Positions 56,235-64,000 of a DNA stretch of 64,000 nucleotides are shown piece by piece (position 1 is the first letter of the stretch; each line of letters starts with the position of its first letter). Origin of the DNA: Falciphora oryzae (Eukaryota > Ascomycota > Sordariomycetes > Magnaporthales > Magnaporthaceae); assembly GCA_000733355.1 (NCBI GenBank), contig JNVV01000001.1:1005218-1069217 (forward strand). Direction: 5' to 3'. A program made the position numbers and the translations under genes. The notes under the pieces are model-generated. The model did no database searches, was not told where the DNA came from, and worked only from the letters and a program-made list of their open reading frames with translations.

Positions 56235-57857
56235 TAATGGCTGGCGCCGACGGGGCTAGCCATACTTCTCCCGCGGCTCACTCCTCAACTCTCCGCGAAC
56301 CTCGGTCTTTTTCTCGACATCTTTTTTTTTTCGTCTCACCTTCTCGCCTCGGCATCTCGAAGCTCCCCCGATTTCTCCGTTTCGATTTTATTTTAGTGTA
56401 TCAAGAAAGGGATACGGAAGTGAGAAGAAAAATAAGATTGCTTGCATACCCCGCATACAGGCTTTGTCCTTATGGTACATCAGCGTCATGGCATCTAGCG
56501 TTTTTCATTGTTTTGTTTACGATTGCAACTCTCGAATTTACAACCTTTTTTTTTTTTCCTCCCTCCTTGTGACCCCTATTCCTCGTTCTCTTTCTTCTTC
56601 TTTTTGTCATCACTTCTTTTCCATCTAAGGCCGGGTCCCCCTGACGGGTCTAACCGTGCTACCATCTTGATCCCCAACCACGAAGAAAACACTTTAGTGG
56701 TGTGATTTGGAGAGCGAGAGGATGCTATATAACGGCATTCCTTGCTATCGTTTTTCATTTGGCTGTACTTTGTCTGGGTCTTACTCCCCTCGCTTTCAGA
56801 TTTCCTTTGGTGAGTCCGAAAGGAGCAAAAACAAAAGAAAAAAAACACAAGATGAAGGAAAACAAACTACTTGGCAACACGAGGGGAAACTGGTGAGGTC
56901 TCTCCGAGGGTTCATGGTTTTTGGCCCTCGGTGACCGACCGAATAGGGGGACTCTGGGTATGACAAGCAGGCCTTTTGGGGTAGCACCAAGACTGAAAGT
57001 CGGAAGCACACCCTGCATTCCGGAGAAGGTAGTTCGGCGACAGAGAAAAACAGAGGCAATTGAGAAAGGCTAGCCCCGCGATTTTTTTTAAACTTGGTCC
57101 AATCCGACTCGTTTATGGTCAAGCAATTTTTTGATGACGTCTGGTTCGCAAGAGCTTGTGCCCCATCTCGATTCTACCACGGTGAGCAAGCAGATTCACA
57201 AGTCGAGGAGTTGCGCCGTATCATGCAGGCTGCCATCCCGCGTGTCCACCTTTTCATGTATTCTGCTTCGTGGGCACGTGCAAGGGAGAGGTTCGGACTG
57301 AAGGTTCAAGGGAGCATGAACATGGCCAGACTGGGGAATATGGCCGACCTCACTCGATGGTGATGATGGGAACAGGAGGAGAGCAAATGGTTGCCAACCT
57401 AAGGGGCTCGGACGGGCGAGCCTGCCACGCTTGATTCCCCCACCCTGCACACATTCAGAACAAAGGAGAGTAGCCCTTGAGCAGAGCGGCAGTCCGAAAA
57501 CAACCAAAGGGATGGCAACCGGCGCATTCCAGCGTCGGCCGCTTCGCATTCTTGCGGCCTCCCCGGTCCCGACAAAAGCGGTAGCAAAACAAGTGTAAAG
57601 CCAGCCGATCCAATGGCCATCCCTGTCTTATTGCCAGGATGCCGTTGCGAACAAACAAAGGGAGACGCCCAGTTCTCGCGGTATCTCTCTTCTTCCACTT
57701 CCACTTCCACTTCTACTTACGCTTCATTCTCCTTCTTTTTTCCTGCCGTTCCTTAACGCCCACCAACACGGAGCTGCTAGAAGATACGCCGTCCAGGCTG
57801 CCTAGAAGAAGAATAGAAACCCAAAGATAAGCAGGGGACGAACCTAAGCCGACCAAA
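56235..57857. other. Intergenic region after the G1 cyclin
   Basis: A 1.6 kb spacer between two plus-strand genes. The first 500 bases are T-rich (T9-T11 runs at 56323 and 56546), as in a long cyclin 3' UTR. The last 150 bases are pyrimidine-rich (CTTCCA repeats at 57695-57715), as in a promoter or leader of the next gene. No gene is supported. Confidence 0.55.
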
Positions 57858-60712
57858 ATGTTTCGCGCAGTCGGGGGCGGCGGCTACAATGCTGCTGGGA
57901 CCACAACCCAGACAACAAGGCTGCGCAGCGCGATGGCGAGAGGGATCAGCAGCAAAGATGCGCACGGCGCCTCTCAGGAGCGGACGCCAGACAACTGGAC
58001 GCCCCCGGCCTTTGCGCCTCACCCAGACGACACCGAATACACCCACCGTTTCTACGGCCAGGTCCAGCCGTCGGCCGGGGAGCGCCTAACCCACATTTAC
58101 AACTTCCTCGCCGACGAGGATCCGTACACCTGCCCCGACTGGGAGGCCAAGGTGGTGGATGCCATGGACTACATCCACTTCCTGGAGACGAGCCCGATGG
58201 TGAGCAGCTTTAGGAAGCCAACGCTCGACCTGCTCAACGAGGTCCGCGGGTCGCTGCAGTCGCACCTGGACTTCGTCAAGCATAAGTCGCGGAAGCCTGA
58301 GCTTCCCAAGATGCCGCGCCCGGACGATGTCAAGACGCCAGCGCTGAGTCTGCCGCCCAACCCGAGCAACAGCCTGGGCCTCGTCCGCGGCGCGGGGGGC
58401 GTGCCAGGGGCGCGAAAGGTGCTCCACAGGGCGCCGACCGTCGTCAACGACCTGGCCAGTTTCTTCCATGGCTCGGACCTCCACATCAGGAGTCTGGCCG
58501 CGTCGGAGGATGCCATGTGGACGCCGCGGCGGGAGGAAGAGGCCCGCCTCGCCGGCGAAGAGCAGGCGCAGTACCAGGTGGGCTTGCGCCAGCCACCAGT
58601 GTACGAGCTGTGGGATTCCGGCAACGTCTCCGACACGGCCAAGGGCTATGCCGCGATCCGCGGCCGGCGGCGCGCCGGTCTCCAGACGTGCCTGAACCAG
58701 CTAGACAGCGGCGAGAATAGCACCGTGCAGACGGTGTGGTGCCGGGTGGTGCCCCCCGCCAAGGCGTCGGATCTCCAAATCATGCGGAGGTCTGCCAGCA
58801 AGATCCAGTTCACGCCCATCGCCATCCCGCGCGAGGTTGCAAAGGGCCGAGACGTCGGAGGCAGCCCGTACACAAGGCGCATGCACCACTACTGGCGCGT
58901 CTTCGACACGTGGTGGGACGAGGCCCGCAAGAGTACGGAGGAGAAACACGGTTCGTTGAGTGTGCTTGAGGAGGAGGGTGCCCGTCCCAGATCCAGGCAG
59001 CTGCAGTGGGTGGCGTTGCCCCGGCCGCGCGTGGCCTACGTCAACCATGGCCTGCCGTCTGCCGCGGACCACGCACGCGAGATGCTCAAGGCCTGCAAAA
59101 CCATCTCTGCCCTGATGAACCGCACCTTCATGGTTGCGCCGCGGCAACTCATCATGCGTTGCGTCGAGCTTCGCGACCTGGGCAAGGAGGGCGGGCAGCC
59201 AGCCGCCGGGGTGTTGCGCTGGCGTGCCGTAGACAAACTCGCGAACGGGGGACTCAGGCTCCTGAACGAGACGGAGCTGGGGTTCCTGCGTCTGCTCACC
59301 CAGCCATCAGTCAACCGGGGGATGCTCCGGCAGCTCGACATCCAGGCGCCGCTGTATCTCGTGTTTGCAGACCGGCTTCAGAGGATCCTCGACGACCTGT
59401 CTCCGGAAGGCCTGCTCCCGTCCGACAATACCGAAGTCTCGGTGGAGGATCTGCTCGGCGAGATGCACAAGGGGACTATGGGCGTGAACCAGAAGATTCA
59501 TTTCTCGGTCCATGACGCCTGCTGCTGGCTCGACAGGCTAAGCGACGAGGGGCGTATACACTTCCGGCAGAATCTCGAGGCGTACGGCTATGTGTCGCGA
59601 CCGTTCACCGACCTGCACCCGGAGATGCTCGTCGTCATGCCGCCGGAAACTAGGTGGGGAGGGCGACCCGGAGAGAGCGGCGGTGGCTATTCATCGGGTG
59701 CGGTAAACGAGTTCGATGCGGTAGGAGCGCCACGGCCTTCCGAGCTCAAGAGCTGGAGCGAGGTCGCGGCCGAAAAGACGCCAGAACCCGACCAGGCTGT
59801 GTGCAACTTCTTCAGCGCGCTGTCCTACCGTCTTGGATACACGTGCGCTGCCCTTGAGAAGCGCGTAGAGAATGCCAGGACGCTTGGGCCGGCTAACATG
59901 CCCAAGGCTCTGGCACAGTGGGAGGACCTGGTGGACAAGTGGCGGGAAGTGACGGACTGCCCGCCGACGCTTGCATCGGTCTACGCCAAAGTCGAGGGTG
60001 GTCAGTTCGGGGCAGGGCTGGACGGCGCCGAGGCGCTCAAGAGGGTCCGGGCTAAGGTGCTCGAGGAGGCCGAGCGCAACGCCAACACGCTGTACCCGAC
60101 GCGGTGGCTGCAGGCAACGTCGGCGGACGGCAGCGACGTGTCGGTGCCGATCCGCGAGCCGCTGTGGGACTGGGGCCAGGCGAGGATCCGCGGGCGGGCG
60201 CGGCGCTACTTCTCGCTCGACCGGTACCCGGCGGAGCTGCAGACGCCGGAGCGCCAGACCAAGATGCGGGGCAGGCTCGAGGTGGACGAGGAGCTGCTCT
60301 GGGACCCCTGCGCGGCGGACCCGACGGAGCCGCGGTGGCTCATGCGCAAGGCCACGCGCTTCGGCCAGAGCAAGGCCGTGTATAACCGCGGGCCGGCCGT
60401 CTTTTACGGCGACACGGTCCGGCAGAAGGAGGCCATCGTGTCCCACGTTAACAACACATTGGCAACTGGTAAGTCCCTCAAACTCACCCAGTCGCTAGGC
60501 ACAGAACAAGCTGACATTTTCCAGCCCTCGGAATCCCCGACCCCGCGCCTCAGAGAAAGACGCTCCTGTCGAGGCTGTCGGGGCTGGTGGCGTTCCCGGG
60601 CGTCTCGTCCCGGCCTCCCACGCCGATGGGCCTGCCCGAGATGACAGTCCTTCCGCCTGTCGACCCGTCGTTGATTCCCGATAGCTCGGGAGGGATGGAC
60701 CTGGACCCCTAG
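57858..60712 (+). CDS. Large protein of unknown function (932 residues)
   Basis: I do not recognise this protein. Exons 57858-60468 and 60525-60712 (56-base intron, GTAAGT donor, branch GCTGAC) give 932 residues ending GGMDLDP. The ATG has a good context (AAAATG after CCA). The composition is that of a soluble protein, with many Arg, Trp and Pro and no transmembrane helix or signal peptide. Notable segments are THIYNFLADEDPYTCPDWEA near residue 75, TVQTVWCRVVPPAKASDLQI near 290, MHHYWRVFDTWWDEARKS near 345 and PTRWLQATSADGSDV near 745. The unbroken 870-codon first exon and a coherent spliced end argue strongly that it is a real gene. Composition is Trp-rich in the second half (LWDWGQ, ELLWDPC, PRWLM). 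No function can be assigned; its neighbour upstream is the G1 cyclin. Confidence 0.82.
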
Positions 60713-61158
60713 GTACCTGAGGAGAGCGTGTGCAGATAGCGATGAACGTGTATGTGGCTTTCGGTATTAGCAGTGGTATCAGTCAGTCGTCGTATTGTTA
60801 GTAGTGCAGCAGTTAGTAAGGGGCAGGGTATGATGGGATGCTGATGAGAAGGACGGATGAAGGAGGCGGGAAGTCGGAAGAAGGTTCATGGGCTGGATGG
60901 AGTGGTAGTTATAGGCCTGCTATTTTTGAGTTTCGTGCTTCGATAACAAACAAAATGTGCGTATCGTCGACCCGAGTTGTCGTCGAGTTAGATATCGGAA
61001 AGGACCCGACTTATAAATGTCGAAAGTGGGGCCAGCTACGTAACGATCGACGAATGCTTTGAGCTTCGCCTGCATTCCCTGCCATCATCGTTCAGAAACC
61101 AGAGCCGAGAACCTGGCGTCGTCAATCTACCGACCACCCAATCTCCCTGATAATCGCC
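60713..61158. other. Short intergenic region
   Basis: A 446-base spacer between two plus-strand genes. The motif CTAGGTACCT overlaps the preceding stop codon (60709-60718). Nothing else is recognised. Confidence 0.6.
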
Positions 61159-61829
61159 ATGGGATCTTCGGCTTCCAAAGCTGCGCAGACTTCTGCGCGA
61201 AGGTATCCGAGCAGGGCCGGCAACCTTTCACCTCCCTCGGCTGCGACTTCAAGACCACCAGCGCCGCCACCACCAACGAGCAGCAGGAAGCCTGCCGCCA
61301 TCGGAACCCCGGCCGCGAAAGATGAGGGTGCGTGTTGCGAAGCCCAGTTGGAATCCATCTGCCGCCCCCAATGCATACCCACCAGCCTCGGACCACTAAC
61401 CTTCCTCGCTCCGCAGCAATCCGCCTCGACTCCATGGACCCCAGCTCACCCGGCGGCGCCGGCACCCTCGCTGACCGGCTGCGCCAGATCGGCGCCGTCC
61501 AGCCGAACCCGACGCTGTCCAACTCGTCCACCGCCGGCACCGGCCCCGCGTTCCCGCTACCCGCCGCCAAGAACACGACCCTCTCGGCGCTCGACGCCCG
61601 CCGCGCGCTGCAGCTCAAGGCCGACCGCGAGGCCGCCGAGATGGGCATGGCCGGCTTCCCGGGCCGCGAGCTCGCGAGCGTCGCCACCATCCGTGATATC
61701 TTCGTCATGCGCACCCACGGCGTCGCCAACCCGGAGATCGAGGCCAGGCTCGGATTGAGGCCCAGCACCGTCGCGCGCCTGGGGCCCCCGCGCGTGGTCG
61801 GCGTCCTGGGCGGAGGTGCTGCCAGCTAG
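61159..61829 (+). CDS. Small protein with N-myristoylation-like start and helix-turn-helix-like end
   Basis: Exons 61159-61327 and 61417-61829 (89-base intron with branch CACTAAC) give 193 residues. The N-terminus MGSSASKAA fits an N-myristoylation signal (Gly2, Ser6, Lys7). A Pro/Ala/Ser-rich linker includes PPAPPPP. The middle holds a conserved-looking TLADRLRQIGAVQPNPTLSN. The C-terminus ATIRDIFVMRTHGVANPEIE followed by ARLGLRPSTVARLG looks like a short helix-turn-helix of the kind found in small fungal proteins. I do not know a characterised homologue. It could equally be a mitochondrial or a membrane-tethered protein. The gene structure is coherent and the frame is GC-rich at third positions like its neighbours, so I think it is real. 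Confidence 0.75.
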
Positions 61830-62604
61830 GCAGGCGGCGATGATGCTTGCGATCCTCGAGTCTACCTGCCTACTTTTTCTGGATCTCATGCCGAACTGTC
61901 TCTTGCATCTACCAGGATGCCTGCTGGGGGATGTGCCCCTGGAGATGCCTTTGCTACTCCCGCAAACAAACTGGCCGAGGTCGGTGGCAGAGCTCAGTCT
62001 CGAGGCAACCGCCGCCACTGACTACTCCAGGCACTCCGCGGAGGCCGACAAATGGAGATGCAAATCAGAACCTTGGCAGTGCGCATGCCCAGAATCCCGG
62101 CCGGAAAGAAACTGCCATGTTCTCAGCATGGGCGGTTACTGATGACATCAAGTAGCATGGCCCGCACAGAAGCCAACACCTCTCCTACCGACGGAGTATG
62201 GCTGCGGCCGTAACGGCGACGCTCGACTGCAGCCTGTAAACTTAGGTTACTACTGCCATGCAAGTCCAAGGCGTATATGGCGCCACATAAACTCTGTCGG
62301 ATACTGCAAATGGAGACGGGAAGACGCGGGCGTGACAGGCGAGTCGTCCGTTTGTCAATGGCGATCGGTAAAAAAAAAAAAAAAAAAGAGGGCAGTATGT
62401 TTGAGCTCACGAATCAAGGTTTACATTGCATGTCGAGGGTCTAAATCCCACGCTAGCAACGGAGTCCAAACCATACTCTCACTCCCCGGCGTGGCATGAA
62501 GAAATTATATAAACGGAGTTCCAGGGTAGGAAACAAGAAACATGCATTAACATACAGCCGCCCGGTACAATTAATTAAGCCTGCCCCATCCAACTGACGG
62601 TCCA
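61830..62604. other. Convergent 3' region with an A18 tract
   Basis: A 775-base region between the stop codons of the small protein gene and the membrane protein gene. It contains A18 (62370-62387) and no recognisable gene. Confidence 0.6.
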
Positions 62605-64000
62605 TCAACGGTTCAGGTGACAGTTCGGATCCTGGCAGGCACACTGACATCCCTGATGGCAAACGTGGGAGCTAGAGTGCAAAATGCAATCCCGGTCCTC
62701 ACATGGCGCATACGGCGGCAGCCAGTGGTGGTGGTGATGCTTGTTCCTCTGTCCGTCTTGGCCAGGGATGCCGAAGGATGAGCTAGGGACGTAGACTGGG
62801 GGGTGGGGCGGCCCGAATGGTCCTCCGGTGGGAGGCCCTCCTGGCGGGCCAGGATAAGGGACGTAGCTGCCGGGGCCTACATCACCGTGCGAGGGTGGGA
62901 ACGAGCTAATGTCTCCAGAGCTCGGCACAAAGGTGCTGCCCGTGTGGTTAGGCATGACGCCTTGGGGCTGGGGAAAGCCACCCTCATTGCCCATCAGGTT
63001 CATGCCGCCCTGGCCGGGAGGCAAATTCGGCCCGGGTTGACTACCTCCGAGCTCCGAGGGTGTGTTGTTGCCCAAAGTTTGCTGCAGATGCCCAGGCCCG
63101 GTCATAGCGTTTTGCTGAAACTCGTTGAAGGGAGGACCGCCCTGGGGCTGCCACTGCGGAGGACCGAATCCTGGCGGCGGCGAAACAGTTCTGTTGTGGT
63201 CCGAAGAGTCCTTGGGTGGCGGAGACACTGGCGGCAGCATCGGTGGAACGAAAACGGGAACGAAGACGCTGGGCGGCCCTCCTGGTGGCGGCGGCGACAT
63301 GCCTGGCGGGAGGTTCAACGGGTTTTGTCCCGCCGCAGAGCCCAGACCGCCGTTCGCGCCAAACCCGCCGGCGTTCGGACCGAATCCCCCTTGCCCAGTC
63401 GCCGACGGAGCCAGGCCGTTCCCACCATCTGGAGGCGCGGGCGTAACGTCCGAGGCTGGTACCGCCTTCTCAAATCCAGGAGCCATGTTTGTGGTGTTGC
63501 CTCCGTTAGCAGCCACATTGGACGAGGCGCCACCATCGCCAGGAGGCGCAGCACCAATTCCTCCCTCCGCACCACCAACGTGGAAATGTTTGAACGCCTG
63601 GCGTCGTCCGAAGCAGTTAGTAGCAGCCCTCTCCCCGAGAGACAGCTGGATTTGCACAACTCACAAAATAACCACCTCCTCCGAGCAGTCCCAACGCTGC
63701 GACTGTGACACCGATTCCGATCCCCGCCTTAGCACCCGTGCTGAGACCACCACCTTCGTCGGTAGGTCCTACGCCGACCTTCAGTGACAAACGGCCTAGT
63801 CAGCATGCGACGAAACCATGCAAGCATGTACAAAGCCAGCGTGGTCAGAACATACCGTGCAGTTCTTCAGAGGCACATTCGAGGTTGTAGTGACCGAGAA
63901 TAGGGCGTCCTGTGGAGCACCGCCGGATTTGGGTGAGACCTGGAGCTCGATCTGGCCCGAGTTGGGCGCCGTGACTGAGACAACAGAGGAGGACGAGCCG
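62605..64000 (-). CDS. Single-pass membrane protein with Pro/Gly-rich tail and Cys/His-rich C-terminus (5' end off window)
   Basis: Predicted exons are 63856-64000 (continuing beyond the window), 63665-63778 and 62605-63597, about 416 residues visible. The first visible part is a Ser/Thr-rich ectodomain (SGQIELQVSPKSG, NVPLKNCT). A glycine-rich helix follows (AGIGIGVTVAALGLLGGGGYF cut to its core, GIGIGVTVAALGLLGG), likely membrane-spanning. The long tail of about 290 residues is dominated by Pro, Gly and Asn. It ends in a compact Cys/His segment: HHHHHW, then CEDRDC, HVCHQGCQCAC and CHLNR (at least eight Cys). The intron at 63598-63664 has a perfect CTAAC branch point. I do not recognise the family. 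The layout resembles fungal wall-sensor or Mid2-like proteins in order only. The Cys/His tail suggests metal binding, which is inference. Confidence 0.75.

Noticed and set aside
1..64000. tRNA genes
   Set aside because: I scanned spacers by eye for GTTCRANNC B-box motifs with a matching acceptor stem and found none; a covariance-model search would be decisive.
1..64000. Transposons, RIP-mutated AT-rich islands or a secondary-metabolite cluster
   Set aside because: No transposase, reverse transcriptase, PKS/NRPS or AT-rich degenerate block is present; the genes are mostly housekeeping.

Overview
The window looks like a contiguous piece of a filamentous ascomycete nuclear genome (Pezizomycotina, most likely Sordariomycetes). 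The DNA is GC-rich. Genes are interrupted by short introns, mostly 56-170 bases, with GTRNGT donors, CTRAY-like branch points and YAG acceptors. The gene set is typical of such fungi. I recognise 18 of 20 protein genes by family and describe the other two as unknown. No transposon, CRISPR array, tRNA, rRNA, prophage or defence island is visible. There are three runs of N, and one of them hides an assembly error.

Layout. 1-12.3 kb: SIN3 co-repressor (minus, C-terminus off the window), a Psg1/DUF4448 membrane protein, the complex I assembly methyltransferase NDUFAF7, an Mcy1-type cysteine synthase and TFIIS. 13.3-25.7 kb: mitochondrial aspartyl-tRNA synthetase, the clathrin adaptor yAP180, the TFIIH subunit TFB3/MAT1, NudC and the prefoldin-like URI/BUD27. 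26.1-36.5 kb: a raffinose-synthase-like GH36 protein, the mitochondrial processing peptidase beta subunit (broken by a gap flanked by a 124-base duplication), a GH18 chitinase with a C-terminal chitin-binding module, and a peptide:N-glycanase homologue. 40.4-47.3 kb: UTP4 and an APC-family permease. 47.3-54.9 kb: 7.6 kb with no gene I can support, leading into a G1 cyclin. 57.9-64 kb: a 932-residue protein I do not recognise, a small MGSSASK protein, and a single-pass membrane protein with a Cys/His-rich tail whose N-terminus lies off the window.

The genes do not form a pathway or a metabolic cluster. Most are housekeeping functions: transcription (SIN3, TFIIS, TFB3, URI), ribosome biogenesis (UTP4), mitochondria (NDUFAF7, AspRS, MPP-beta, probably the cysteine synthase), trafficking and polarity (yAP180, NudC, PNG1) and the cell cycle (G1 cyclin). 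Neighbours are often divergent pairs sharing a 0.6-2.5 kb promoter region.

The observation most worth following is the G1 cyclin leader. The last 470 bases before its start codon contain no ATG at all. The single ATG just upstream opens a 219-codon frame that overlaps the cyclin start out of frame. A good candidate intron would splice that ATG away. I did not see evidence for a wholly new biological system. Exon coordinates below are my own splice predictions, each checked for reading-frame continuity but not against transcripts.
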